Notes: a model not told the origin generated them from the letters alone. A DNA stretch of 64,000 nt from Duganella sp. OV510 (GCF_900100205.1 NZ_FNEQ01000008.1:124001-188000), one strand, 5' to 3'. Counted from the first letter of the stretch, positions 9,375 through 18,152 are shown. Program-made: numbers and translations.

Positions 9375-10200
9375 GGATGTAGGTCTTCCATGCGAGCCAC
9401 AGTTTGCGGATCGGCGTCAGCGAGATGCGATGTTGCAGCACATGGTAGCCATCGGCTTCCACTTCGGTCAGCAGCGTGCGGTAGATAGCCGCCATCATCA
9501 GGCCAGGGCGCTGGGCGCGGCGGTCTTCCTTGGGCAGCAGGGCGAAGGCTTCGTCGTAGGCGCGCTGCGCGCGTTCGATCTGGAAGGCCATCAGCTTTTC
9601 GAATTTGTCGGTGTGCTTGGCGTTGATGATGTCGGCGGCGGTCACATTGAATTGCTGCAGCTCGTTGATCGGCAGATAGATGCGGCCTTTGCGGGCGTCT
9701 TCGCCGACGTCACGGATGATGTTGGTCAGCTGGAAGGCAAGGCCCAGCTTTTCGGCGAACTGCAGGGTTTGCGGATTGCTGACGCCGAAGATACTGGCCG
9801 ACAGGATGCCGACCACGCTGGCGACGTGCCAGCAGTATTTGCTGAGCGCCGCATAATCGAGATAGCGGGTCTGGTTCAGATCCATCTCCATGCCGTCGAT
9901 GATGGCCTGCAGGTGTTCTTCCTTCAGCTTGTACGGCACGATGTGCGGTTGCAGCGCCTGCGTGACCGGGTGGGTCTGCGCGCCGGCATACATATTGTTG
10001 ATTTCCTTGCGCCACCAGGCCAGCTTGATGCGGGCTACCGATTCATCGGTGCATTCATCGACGGTGTCGTCGACTTCGCGGCAAAAGGCATAGAGGGCGG
10101 TGATGGCGCGGCGACGCTCCTGCGGCAGGAACAGAAAGCTGTAGTAAAAACTGGAGCCGCTTTGCGCGGTCTTTTGCTGGCAGTAGTCGTCGGGAGACAT
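9367..10200 (-). CDS. hpnD: Presqualene diphosphate synthase
   Basis: HpnD joins two farnesyl diphosphates into presqualene diphosphate. The 277-residue product carries both aspartate-rich motifs of the squalene/phytoene synthase fold: REVDDTVDE (about 41-49) and NIIRDVGED (about 165-175, followed by RIYLP). The ATG at 10200 gives the expected N-terminus with YCQQKTAQSGSSFYYSF. It is followed by hpnE with overlapping codons. Upstream, about 1 kb of unrelated genes separates it from hpnC. Confidence 0.96.
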   Translation of the reverse strand: MSPDDYCQQKTAQSGSSFYYSFLFLPQERRRAITALYAFCREVDDTVDECTDESVARIKLAWWRKEINNMYAGAQTHPVTQALQPHIVPYKLKEEHLQAIIDGMEMDLNQTRYLDYAALSKYCWHVASVVGILSASIFGVSNPQTLQFAEKLGLAFQLTNIIRDVGEDARKGRIYLPINELQQFNVTAADIINAKHTDKFEKLMAFQIERAQRAYDEAFALLPKEDRRAQRPGLMMAAIYRTLLTEVEADGYHVLQHRISLTPIRKLWLAWKTYIRG

Positions 10201-10317
10201 GTATAAATAGCAATAGGCTGTTCGAAGCCGCTATTCTATAGGAAGGGGCAGCGATGTGGTCTGCAAACTGTATCGAATGAGGATACAATATGTTACCTTT
10301 GACCGGAATCTTCCTAT

Positions 10318-10731
10318 ATGAATCTCCAGATCGTTGCCGCCATGATCTTCCTCCCAGTGCTTGCTGGGTGTGAGGGCTCGTCTGCAGACGATACCGCGCC
10401 GATGAAGACGGCCACGTATTACACGCAGCATCTGGATGAGGCCAAGTCGGTGGCCAACCGCTGCAAGCTGATGTCCGATCAAAAATTGCGCACGCTGAAC
10501 GCGGGCGATTTCCAGGAGTGGCAGATTTCCAATGAGGGCGTGAATTGCCAGACGGCGCAGTCGGTGGCGGAGGCGGCGCTGGTGCGCGAACTGGTGTTGC
10601 GACAGTCGAGGCCGTCTGTGCCGGTGGCGACGCCGAAATCCTCGCCGCCGCCATCCTCAGCCGTGCCAGCCATGCGCGACCGCACGGATAATCAGAAACT
10701 CAGCGCCGCCCAGACACTCGCTCCTGTTTGA
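10318..10731 (+). CDS. EexN-family lipoprotein
   Basis: The 137-residue product has a lipoprotein signal peptide with the lipobox LAGC (Cys18). It also has the pattern of EexN entry-exclusion lipoproteins: YYTQHLDEAKSVANRCK, a second cysteine near 80, and QTAQSVAEAAL. EexN proteins are best known from conjugative plasmids and integrative elements, but chromosomal stand-alone copies are common and their role is unclear. A proline/serine-rich tail follows. The last 32 bases overlap the convergent coiled-coil gene. It lies inside the hpn cluster on the opposite strand. Confidence 0.72.
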   Translation: MNLQIVAAMIFLPVLAGCEGSSADDTAPMKTATYYTQHLDEAKSVANRCKLMSDQKLRTLNAGDFQEWQISNEGVNCQTAQSVAEAALVRELVLRQSRPSVPVATPKSSPPPSSAVPAMRDRTDNQKLSAAQTLAPV

Positions 10732-11206
10732 GTTCGTCCAGTATCTGTTGAGTCTGGTCGTACTGCTTTTCCACCTTTTCCATTATCTGCCTGTTTTCCG
10801 CCAGCATCTGCCGGTTTTCGGTCAGCATCTGCCGATTCTCGGCCAGCATTTTGCGGTTCTCTTCGTTTTGCAGTTGCATGTCGCGCCGCCACTGGCCGGC
10901 TTCGGCGCCTGAATCAAATGAGGCGCGCATATTGCTCAGCAGCGCAGCGTTGAAAGCGGCGACGCCAAACACGGTAGCCAGCGTCGCGCTGATGCAGGTG
11001 ATGATGATGGTTTTCTTCAGGTCGGCGATCATGATGCCGACGTCGTGCTTGAATTCACGCATGTCCTGATGGATGCGCGCCTCGAAGCGGTCCATGCGTT
11101 CGTTGAACGCGGCAAGCGTGTCGCGGAATGACGCCATCAGCGCCTCGCAGCGGGCGTCGCTGGTAGCGATCTTTACGTCAACTTCCTCTCTGGTCATGTC
11201 GCCCAT
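10700..11206 (-). CDS. Single-pass membrane protein with coiled coils
   Basis: The 168-residue product has a long N-terminal helix (about 5-60), one membrane segment (about 66-90) and a C-terminal coiled coil built from the heptad MLAENRQ repeated four times. The repeat is also visible in the DNA as 21 bp units. There is no enzyme motif and I do not recognise a named family. The MTREEVDVKIATSDAR start resembles small uncharacterised coiled-coil proteins of betaproteobacteria. Its 3' end overlaps the EexN-like gene by 32 bases. Confidence 0.72.
   Translation of the reverse strand: MGDMTREEVDVKIATSDARCEALMASFRDTLAAFNERMDRFEARIHQDMREFKHDVGIMIADLKKTIIITCISATLATVFGVAAFNAALLSNMRASFDSGAEAGQWRRDMQLQNEENRKMLAENRQMLTENRQMLAENRQIMEKVEKQYDQTQQILDELKQERVSGRR
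10781..10864. repeat. Four tandem 21 bp units encoding a heptad repeat
   Basis: Units begin at 10781, 10802, 10823 and 10844. On the minus strand they encode MLAENRQ-type heptads of the coiled-coil protein. The copies differ at several positions, mostly third codon positions, so the protein repeat is conserved more than the DNA. Confidence 0.85.
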
Positions 11207-11254
11207 GGTGCGGCTCCTGTCTGGTTTCCCAGTATAGGCTTCCTGCCACCAGCG

Positions 11255-12085
11255 TCAATTGATGCGCATCAGTCTTTTCATGCGCACCGACGACCAGAAA
11301 ATACCCAGCCAGTCACGCTTGCTCAGTTTGGGGCGGTGCAGGAACACGTCGTACTCGACCGCCTCGATGGCGTCCAGGATGCGCATGCCGCCTTGCACCA
11401 CCATGCGCAGCTCGAAGCCGATGCGGCCCGGCAGGCGCAAGGCCAGCGGCGCACCGCTCAACAGCAGCTTGCGTGCGCGCTCCACTTCAAAACGCATCAT
11501 CGACCGCCAGCGCGGCCGCGCGCTGACATGGTCCAGCGCTGCTGGCGATACCGCGTAACGGTTCAGATCCTCCAGCGGGATATAGATACGTTCCTTGTGC
11601 AGATCGATCGCCACATCCTGCAGGAAATTAATCAGCTGCAGCGCCGAGCAGATCGCGTCCGAATCGCGTACGTTTTCCTCATCCGCCGCGCCATACAGGT
11701 GCAGCATCATGTAGCCGACCGGGTTGGCCGAGCGCGAGCAATAGTCCAGCAGTGTCTCAAAGGTCTGGTAGCGGGACACCATCACATCCTGCTTGAAGGC
11801 CGACAGCAGCTCATACATGGGCTTGAGTGGCATATCATATTCCCGTACCACCTGCGCCAGCCGTTCGAACATCGGTTCGTGGCTGGTGGCGCCTTGCTCG
11901 ATGCGCGCCAGCGCCGCCTCGTAGGCAGCCAGCGCGGCCAGGCGTTCCTCTGGTGTGGCGTCGCCTTCATCGGCCAGGTCGTCGGCGCTGCGGGCGAAGG
12001 CATAGATGGCTTCAACCGCCGGGCGCAAACGCTTGGGCAGCAAAATAGAAGCGACAGGGAAATTTTCGTAGTGGTCGACCGGCAT
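11255..12085 (-). CDS. hpnC: Hydroxysqualene synthase
   Basis: HpnC converts presqualene diphosphate to hydroxysqualene. From the ATG at 12085 the product is 276 residues and starts MPVDHYENFPVAS, the usual HpnC N-terminus. The aspartate motifs are RSADDLADE (about 32-40) and INFLQDVAIDLHKERIYIP (about 170-187, cited in parts). In-frame upstream starts exist: an ATG at 12196 and a TTG at 12217. They add a non-conserved tail, and none of the three has a clear ribosome-binding site. The gene is separated from hpnD by two unrelated small genes. Confidence 0.93.
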   Translation of the reverse strand: MPVDHYENFPVASILLPKRLRPAVEAIYAFARSADDLADEGDATPEERLAALAAYEAALARIEQGATSHEPMFERLAQVVREYDMPLKPMYELLSAFKQDVMVSRYQTFETLLDYCSRSANPVGYMMLHLYGAADEENVRDSDAICSALQLINFLQDVAIDLHKERIYIPLEDLNRYAVSPAALDHVSARPRWRSMMRFEVERARKLLLSGAPLALRLPGRIGFELRMVVQGGMRILDAIEAVEYDVFLHRPKLSKRDWLGIFWSSVRMKRLMRIN

Positions 12086-12186
12086 AGACGGAGCAGCGGC
12101 AGGTGCCGGTTTGATGTTTTTCCAGCGCGTAATAGTAGTGGGATCTTGAAACAAGAGCAAGGCTAAATAAATGACGCCAAGGTCAT

Positions 12187-12214
12187 TTGCAAACATGGTT
12201 GTTCGGCTTATAAT
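12187..12214 (+). promoter_or_regulatory. Promoter of the RND efflux operon
   Basis: TTGCAA at 12187-12192, a 16 bp spacer and a perfect TATAAT at 12209-12214 lie 37 bases before the GTG start of the adaptor gene. The promoter sits within the upstream extension of hpnC. Confidence 0.65.
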
Positions 12215-12251
12215 CAATAAATAACCCTTCAGTCATTAAAAGGATGCCGTC

Positions 12252-13367
12252 GTGTCTACTATGAAGAACGTGCTGGTTGCCGCTTCGGCGCTGGCTTTGC
12301 TGGGCGCCTGTTCCAAGCAGGTTGAGAAAACCGAAGATATCCGCCCGGTGCGCGCCATCAAGCTAACTGCCAGCGATGTTGACGTGAATGCCGAGTTTTC
12401 CGGTGAGGTGCGGGCGCGGGTGGAGTCGCAGCTGGGCTTCCGTGTTGGCGGCAAGATCGTCAGCCGCAAGGTGGATGTCGGCACGCTGGTGAAGAAGGGG
12501 CAGGTGCTGATGCAGCTCGATCCGCAGGACTTGCAGCTGTCGCAAGCCCAGGCACTGGCCAGCCTGCGCGCGGCTGAAACCAATCGCGACCTGGCCAAGG
12601 CCGAGTTGCAGCGCTATCAGGAGTTGCGCCGGCAGAGCTTCGTCAGCCAGGCGGTACTGGATTCCAAGGAGTCGACTTATAAAGCTGCGCAAGCGCAGGT
12701 TGACGCGTCGCAAGCAGGCTATCGCGGCCAGTCCAACCAGGCTGCCTACGCGGCGCTGCTGGCGGATGTGGATGGCGTGGTGACGGCGGTAAGCGCGGAG
12801 ATCGGCCAGGTGGTCGCGGCCGGCACGCCGGTGGTCAAGGTGGCCAAGTCGGGCGAGAAGGAAATCGTCATCGGCATTCCGGAAGACAAGGTCGACACGC
12901 TGCGCCGCGTCGAAGACGTGCAGGTGCGCCTGTGGGCCGATCCAGGGAAAACCGCGCCGGGCAAGATCCGCGAGCTGTCGCCGGTGGCCGATCCATCTAC
13001 CCGCACCTACACCGCCAAAGTATCGATCCCTGACACGCTGGCCGAGGCCAAGCTGGGCATGACCGCCGTCGTGCAGTTCGCTTCAAAAACCCCGGTGCCG
13101 CAGATCAAGGTGCCGCTGACCGCATTGTTCTATGAGAAGAAAGCCAGCTCGGTGTGGGTTGTGGAGCAGGGCGTGGTCAAGCTGGTGCCTGTCGCCATCG
13201 GCGGCGTGGCCGGCAACGATATCGTGTTGGCCGGCGGCGTCAAGCCCGGCCAGACCGTGGTGACGGCCGGCGTCAACCTGCTGAAGCCGGGTCAGAAAGT
13301 CACCATCCTGGGCAATGACCTGCCAGTGGCTGCCCCCGCACCCGCCGTTGCCGGGGCTGCCAAATGA
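12252..13367 (+). CDS. RND efflux periplasmic adaptor lipoprotein
   Basis: This is a membrane-fusion protein linking an inner-membrane RND pump to an outer-membrane channel. The 371-residue product has a lipobox (LGAC, Cys20), a biotinyl-lipoyl-like half (LGFRVGGKIVSRKVDVG), an alpha-hairpin (about 95-150), the second lipoyl half with DGVVTAVSAEIGQVV, and beta-barrel domains. I chose the GTG at 12252 because AAGGA at 12239-12243 is 8 bases upstream; the ATG at 12261 would be too far from it. The pump gene overlaps the stop as ATGA. Confidence 0.93.
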   Translation: MSTMKNVLVAASALALLGACSKQVEKTEDIRPVRAIKLTASDVDVNAEFSGEVRARVESQLGFRVGGKIVSRKVDVGTLVKKGQVLMQLDPQDLQLSQAQALASLRAAETNRDLAKAELQRYQELRRQSFVSQAVLDSKESTYKAAQAQVDASQAGYRGQSNQAAYAALLADVDGVVTAVSAEIGQVVAAGTPVVKVAKSGEKEIVIGIPEDKVDTLRRVEDVQVRLWADPGKTAPGKIRELSPVADPSTRTYTAKVSIPDTLAEAKLGMTAVVQFASKTPVPQIKVPLTALFYEKKASSVWVVEQGVVKLVPVAIGGVAGNDIVLAGGVKPGQTVVTAGVNLLKPGQKVTILGNDLPVAAPAPAVAGAAK

Positions 13368-16300
13368 AGGAAGGATTCAACCTCTCACGCTGGGCGCTGG
13401 AGCATATCCCGCTGACGCGCTACCTGATCGCGGTGCTGCTGATCGGCGGCTTCCTCAGCTATAGCAACCTCGGCCAGGATGAAGATCCGCCATTCACCTT
13501 CCGTGCGATGGTGGTGCAGGCACAGTGGCCGGGCGCCACCGCGCTGCAAATGGCCGAGCAGGTCACCGACAAGCTGGAAAAAAAGCTGCAGGAAACGCCG
13601 GGTATCGACGAAATCTCCAGCTATTCCAAGCCAGGCGAAACGCTGATCATCCTCAAGCTGCGCGAATCGACGCCGCCGAAAAACGTCGCGGAAGCCTGGT
13701 ATCAGGTGCGCAAGAAGATCGGCGACATCAAGGGCACGCTGCCGTCCGGCGTGCAGGGGCCGTTCTTCAACGATGAATTCGGCGATACCTATGGTTCGAT
13801 CTTCGCGCTGTCCGGCGACGGCTTTACCTATGCCGAGATGAAGGACTACGCCGACTTCGTGCGCCAGCGGCTGCTGAGCGTGCCGCTGGTGTCCAAGGTC
13901 GAGCTGTTCGGCGTGCAGGATGAGAAGATCAACATCGAGTTCTCGCACAAGAAGTTTGCGCAACTGGGCATTTCGTTCGAGGCCATCGTCAACCAGATCG
14001 CCACGCAGAACACGGTGGAATCCACCGGCGTGCTGGTGACGCCGACCGACAACCTGCAAGTACGCGTGACCGGCGCGCTGAAAACCGTCAAGGATCTGGA
14101 GGAGCTGGAGCTGCGCGCCAACGGCACCACGTTCCGCCTGGGCGACTTCGCCACCATCAAGCGCGAGTACCAGGACCCGCCGGGGAACAAGATGCGTTTC
14201 AATGGCAAGGAAGTGATCGGCCTTGGCGTGTCGATGGAGAAGGGTGGCAACATCATCCAGCTCGGCACGCACATGGAAAAGACCGTGACCGAGCTGAAAG
14301 CCAAGCTGCCGGTTGGCATCGAGCTGGAGCGCGTGTCCGACCAGCCTGAGGCGGTGAAGGCCTCGGTGGGCGAGTTCGTCCACACGCTGATCGAAGCGGT
14401 GCTGATCGTGCTGGGCGTCAGCTTTGTCGCGCTGGGCCTGCACAGCAAGCCCAAGCTGCGGCTGGACGTGCGTCCGGGACTGGTGGTGGCGCTGAGCATT
14501 CCGCTGGTGCTGTCGGTGACTTTCCTGTTCATGCGCATGCTAGACATCGACCTGCACAAGATTTCGCTGGGCGCGCTGATTATCGCGCTGGGCCTGCTGG
14601 TGGATGACGCCATCATCGCGGTTGAAATGATGGTGCGCAAGATGGAGGAGGGCATGTCGCGCTTCGACGCCGCCACCTTCGCCTACAAATCCACCGCGAT
14701 CCCGATGCTGACCGGCACGCTGATCACGGTGGCAGGCTTCCTGCCGATCGGCCTGGCGAAATCGGCTGCGGGCGAGTACACCTTCTCGCTGTTTTCGGTC
14801 AACGCGCTGGCGTTGGTGATTTCGTGGGTGGTAGCGGTGACCTTCACGCCTTACCTTGGCTATGTGCTGCTGAAAGTGAAGCCGCACGCCGATGGCGGCA
14901 ATGACCACGACCTGTTCGATACGCCAGGCTTCCGCAAGTTCCGCGCGCTGGTCAACTGGTGCGTCGAGTACCGCTGGATCACCATCGCCGCGACGCTGGC
15001 GGTGTTTGCGCTGGGCGTGTACGGCTTCAAGTTCATCGAGAAGCAGTTCTTCCCGGATTCCAGCCGTCCCGAGCTGATGGTGGAAATGTGGACGCCGGAG
15101 GGCACAACCTTTGCGGCCAACGAGGCGCAGGTGAAGAAGTTCGAAGCCTTCATCCGCAAGCAGGATGGTGTGCTGAGCGTGACCAGCTATGTCGGCACCG
15201 GCTCGCCGCGCTTCTACCTGCCGCTGGACCAGATTTTCCCGCAGACCAACGTCTCGCAAATCGTCGTGCTGCCGAAGGACCTGAAAGCGCGCGCCGCGCT
15301 GCGCGACAAGATTGTCGATGTGTTCAAACATGACTTCCCGGAAGTGCGCGGCCGCGTCAAGCTGCTGCCGAACGGGCCGCCGGTGCCGTATCCGGTGCAG
15401 TTCCGCGTCACCGGCACCGAAGTGGAGAAGGTGCGCGCCATCGCCGACCAGGTGAAGGACATCATGCGTGCCAATCCGAACACGGTCGGCGTCAACGACA
15501 ACTGGAATGAATCGGTCAAGGTGCTGCGCCTGGACCTGGACCAGGACAAGATGCGCGCGCTGGGCGTGACCTCGCAAACGGTGATGCGCGCGGCGAATAC
15601 CATCCTGTCCGGCACCACCATCGGCCAGTTCCGCGAGGGCATCAAGCTGATCGACATCCGCATCCGCCAGCCGCTCGATGAACGGGCGACGATCTCGGTG
15701 CTGAACGACACCAACATCCCGACCGCCAGCGGCAAGTCGGTGCCGATCAGCCAGCTGGCCCGTGCGCACTTTGTGTGGGAGCCAGGCGTGGTGTGGCGCG
15801 AAGGGCGCGACTGGGCGATCACCGTCCAGTCGGACGTCGGCGACCATATCCAGGGGCCAACCGTCTCCGGCCAGATCGAGCCGCAACTGAAGAAGCTGCG
15901 CGATGCGCTGCCGGCCGGCTATGCGATCACGGTCAAGGGCGCGGCGTCGGACAGCGGTGCGGCGGAAGCGTCGATCGCGGCCAACCTGCCGCTGGCGATC
16001 TTCCTGATCTTCACGCTGCTGATGCTGCAGCTGCATAGCTTCTCGCGTTCGCTGCTGGTGTTCCTGACCGGCCCGCTGGGCGTGGCGGGGGCGGCGATGG
16101 CCTTGCTGTTGCTGGGCCGGCCGCTGGGTTTTGTCGCCAACCTGGGCATCATCGCGCTGTTCGGCATGATTATCCGTAACTCGGTGATCCTGGTGGACCA
16201 GATCGAGCAGGACATCAAGGCCGGCCACGATCCCTGGACGGCGATTGTCGAGTCGGCGGTGCGCCGCTGCAGGCCGATCATCCTGACCGCCGCTGCGGCG

Positions 16301-16453
16301 GCGCTGGCGATGATTCCCTTGTCGCGCTCGGTGTTCTGGGGGCCGATGGCGGTCGCCATCATGGGCGGCCTGATTTTGGCCACCGCGCTGACCTTGTTGT
16401 TCCTGCCAGCGCTGTATGCAGCGTGGTTTAGAGTGAAAAAGCCTCTTAAATAG
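13364..16453 (+). CDS. RND efflux permease (AcrB/MdtB-type)
   Basis: This is the 1029-residue proton-driven inner-membrane pump. The first membrane helix follows IPLTRYLIAV. The second helix bundle contains GLLVDDAIIAVEMMVRKMEEG, with the paired aspartates of the proton relay. A repeated architecture follows, with the second large periplasmic domain at about 560-850 and the last helices ending at LPALYAAWF. The length matches the HAE1/AcrB class. No outer-membrane factor gene follows, so a channel such as TolC must be encoded elsewhere. Substrate unknown. Confidence 0.94.
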   Translation: MKEGFNLSRWALEHIPLTRYLIAVLLIGGFLSYSNLGQDEDPPFTFRAMVVQAQWPGATALQMAEQVTDKLEKKLQETPGIDEISSYSKPGETLIILKLRESTPPKNVAEAWYQVRKKIGDIKGTLPSGVQGPFFNDEFGDTYGSIFALSGDGFTYAEMKDYADFVRQRLLSVPLVSKVELFGVQDEKINIEFSHKKFAQLGISFEAIVNQIATQNTVESTGVLVTPTDNLQVRVTGALKTVKDLEELELRANGTTFRLGDFATIKREYQDPPGNKMRFNGKEVIGLGVSMEKGGNIIQLGTHMEKTVTELKAKLPVGIELERVSDQPEAVKASVGEFVHTLIEAVLIVLGVSFVALGLHSKPKLRLDVRPGLVVALSIPLVLSVTFLFMRMLDIDLHKISLGALIIALGLLVDDAIIAVEMMVRKMEEGMSRFDAATFAYKSTAIPMLTGTLITVAGFLPIGLAKSAAGEYTFSLFSVNALALVISWVVAVTFTPYLGYVLLKVKPHADGGNDHDLFDTPGFRKFRALVNWCVEYRWITIAATLAVFALGVYGFKFIEKQFFPDSSRPELMVEMWTPEGTTFAANEAQVKKFEAFIRKQDGVLSVTSYVGTGSPRFYLPLDQIFPQTNVSQIVVLPKDLKARAALRDKIVDVFKHDFPEVRGRVKLLPNGPPVPYPVQFRVTGTEVEKVRAIADQVKDIMRANPNTVGVNDNWNESVKVLRLDLDQDKMRALGVTSQTVMRAANTILSGTTIGQFREGIKLIDIRIRQPLDERATISVLNDTNIPTASGKSVPISQLARAHFVWEPGVVWREGRDWAITVQSDVGDHIQGPTVSGQIEPQLKKLRDALPAGYAITVKGAASDSGAAEASIAANLPLAIFLIFTLLMLQLHSFSRSLLVFLTGPLGVAGAAMALLLLGRPLGFVANLGIIALFGMIIRNSVILVDQIEQDIKAGHDPWTAIVESAVRRCRPIILTAAAAALAMIPLSRSVFWGPMAVAIMGGLILATALTLLFLPALYAAWFRVKKPLK

Positions 16454-16463
16454 GCAAAAAATT

Positions 16464-16522
16464 GGTTTTTTGAGCGGAATGTTGGCGGCGTAGTAAAAAT
16501 CGCCACCATTCCGCAAAAAACC
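16464..16522. repeat. Long imperfect inverted repeat after the RND operon
   Basis: The left arm starts GGTTTTTT (16464) and runs through GCGGAATGTTGGCG. The right arm is CGCCACCATTCCGC followed by AAAAAACC (ending 16522), with a 13-base loop. The U-run lies 5' and the A-run 3' on the plus strand, the reverse of an intrinsic terminator. It should form a stable hairpin in RNA from either strand. Confidence 0.75.
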
Positions 16523-16574
16523 CGTTAGAATATCGCGTTGAAGTTGAAAGCTTCCGCGAGCATACGCGGAAAGA

Positions 16575-16612
16575 GGGCGACCGTTTTCACTTAAAGGTCG
16601 CCCTTTGCTTTT
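16575..16612 (+). terminator. Hairpin and U-rich tail upstream of tRNA-Leu
   Basis: GGGCGACC at 16575-16582 pairs with GGTCGCCC at 16596-16603, followed by TTTGCTTTTG. A second hairpin (TTCCGCG with CGCGGAA) lies just upstream at about 16552-16570. A TAGAAT -10-like box at 16526-16531 would start a transcript of about 70 bases ending here. Confidence 0.5.
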
Positions 16613-16625
16613 GTGCAAACAAGCC

Positions 16626-16712
16626 GCGAGGATGGCGAAATTGGTAGACGCACCAGGTTTAGGTCCTGACGCCAGCAATGGTGTGGGGGTTCGAGTCCCC
16701 CTCCTCGCACCA
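16626..16712 (+). tRNA. tRNA-Leu (anticodon TAG)
   Basis: This is an 87-base class II tRNA including an encoded CCA end. The acceptor arms GCGAGGA (16626-16632) and TCCTCGC (16702-16708) pair perfectly. The D-loop contains TTGGTAG, the anticodon loop reads TTTAGGT with TAG, there is a long variable arm, and the T-loop is GGTTCGAGTCC. It lies just upstream of tig and could share its transcript. Confidence 0.97.
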
Positions 16713-16744
16713 ACTGTATTTCTTATTTTTTGGACGATTTTTAC

Positions 16745-18085
16745 ATGGCAACTGCAGTCGAAACCTTGGGCAAACTCGAACGTCGTATCACGATCTCCTT
16801 CCCGCTGACCGAAGTCCGCGCTGAAGTTGAGAAGCGCCTGAAAGTGCAAGCCAAAACGGCTAAGGCACCAGGCTTCCGTCCGGGCAAAGTGCCTCTGAAA
16901 ATGGTCGCAGCGCAATACGGTTACCAGATCGAAACCGAAGTGCTGAATGATAAAGTTGGTCGCGCTTTCAACGACGCCGCAAACGAAGCCCAACTGCGCG
17001 TTGCCGGCTTCCCGAACATCGAGCCTAAGCAAGAATCGCCAGCCGGCGTGCTGAGCTTTGACGCTACCTTCGAAATCTACCCGGACGTCGCCATCGGCGA
17101 TCTGACCACCGTGGAAATCGAAACCGTCAAAGCCGACGTCAGCGATGCTGAAATCGACAAGACCATCGAAATCCTGCGCAAACAGCGCGTACACTTCCAC
17201 ACCAAGGGCGAAGCCGGTGAACACGGCGACGGCGGCGAAGCTGTTGCTGCCAATGGCGACCGCGTGACCGTGGACTTCGTCGGCTCGATCGACGGCGTGG
17301 AATTCCCAGGCGGTAAAGCGGAAGACTACCCATTCGTGCTGGGCGAAGGCCGCATGCTGCCAGAATTCGAAGCTGCCACCGTCGGCCTGAAAGTCGGCGA
17401 AGCCAAGACCTTCCCGCTGGCCTTCCCAGAGGACTACCATGGTAAAGACGTGGCCGGCAAAACCGCCTCGTTCACCATCACCCTGAAAAAACTGGAATGG
17501 GCGCACCTGCCGGAAGTTGACGGCGAGTTCGCCAAATCGCTGGGCGTGGCTGACGGCGACGTCGCCAAAATGCGCGAAGACATCAAAGTCAACCTGGAAC
17601 GTGAAGTTGCTGGCCGCGTGAAAGCGCGCAATAAAGAAGCCGTGATGGAAGCGCTGGTCAAGACCGCCACCCTGGACGTGCCGAAATCGCTGATCGCCCA
17701 GGACACCGAGCGCCTGGCCGAAATGACCCGTCAGGACATGGCGCAGCGCGGCATGAACGTCAAGGACGTGCCATTCCCACCAGAACTGTTCGCAGAAAAA
17801 GCCGAGCGTCGCGTACGCCTGGGCCTGATCCTGTCGCAACTGGTTGGCGAGAACAACCTGCAAGCCCAGCCTGAGCAAGTCAAAGCGCAGATCGAAGACT
17901 TCGCCCAAAGCTACGAAGACCCACGCGAAGTGCTGAAGTACTACTACAGCGATCGCCGCCGTCTGGCTGAGATCGAAGCCCTTGTATTGGAAGAAAACGT
18001 CGTCAATTACGTCCTGGGCCTGTCGAAGACTTCGTCCAAGGCCATCGCCTTTGACGAACTGATGGGAAGCAACGCACAAGCGTAA
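16745..18085 (+). CDS. tig: Trigger factor
   Basis: Trigger factor is the ribosome-bound chaperone and prolyl isomerase that meets nascent chains. The 446-residue product has the ribosome-binding tail with the FRPGKVP signature loop (as PGFRPGKVP), a central FKBP-type domain (about 150-250, GDRVTVDFVGSIDG and EDYHGKD) and the C-terminal helical arms. I chose the ATG at 16745 rather than the TTG at 16730, because MATAVETLGKLERR is the typical start. clpP follows after 67 bases, the usual order tig-clpP-clpX-lon. Confidence 0.97.
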   Translation: MATAVETLGKLERRITISFPLTEVRAEVEKRLKVQAKTAKAPGFRPGKVPLKMVAAQYGYQIETEVLNDKVGRAFNDAANEAQLRVAGFPNIEPKQESPAGVLSFDATFEIYPDVAIGDLTTVEIETVKADVSDAEIDKTIEILRKQRVHFHTKGEAGEHGDGGEAVAANGDRVTVDFVGSIDGVEFPGGKAEDYPFVLGEGRMLPEFEAATVGLKVGEAKTFPLAFPEDYHGKDVAGKTASFTITLKKLEWAHLPEVDGEFAKSLGVADGDVAKMREDIKVNLEREVAGRVKARNKEAVMEALVKTATLDVPKSLIAQDTERLAEMTRQDMAQRGMNVKDVPFPPELFAEKAERRVRLGLILSQLVGENNLQAQPEQVKAQIEDFAQSYEDPREVLKYYYSDRRRLAEIEALVLEENVVNYVLGLSKTSSKAIAFDELMGSNAQA

Positions 18086-18094
18086 TTCAGTTTG

Positions 18095-18125
18095 GGCCGG
18101 ATGATGTATTATTGTCACTCCGGCC
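18095..18125 (+). promoter_or_regulatory. Hairpin in the tig-clpP gap
   Basis: GGCCGGA (18095-18101) pairs with TCCGGCC (18119-18125) around a 17-base AT-rich loop, 27 bases before the clpP start. There is no U-tract, so it looks like a processing or translation-control hairpin rather than a terminator. Confidence 0.4.
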
Positions 18126-18152
18126 TACATAGCTGCTTCACAAGGAAATAGA

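Noticed and set aside
14540..18118. A 1192-residue open frame on the minus strand
   Set aside because: It is antisense to the RND permease, tRNA-Leu and trigger factor. Its histidine/glutamine/arginine-rich composition is typical of the mirror frame of GC-rich genes, and it has no domain pattern.
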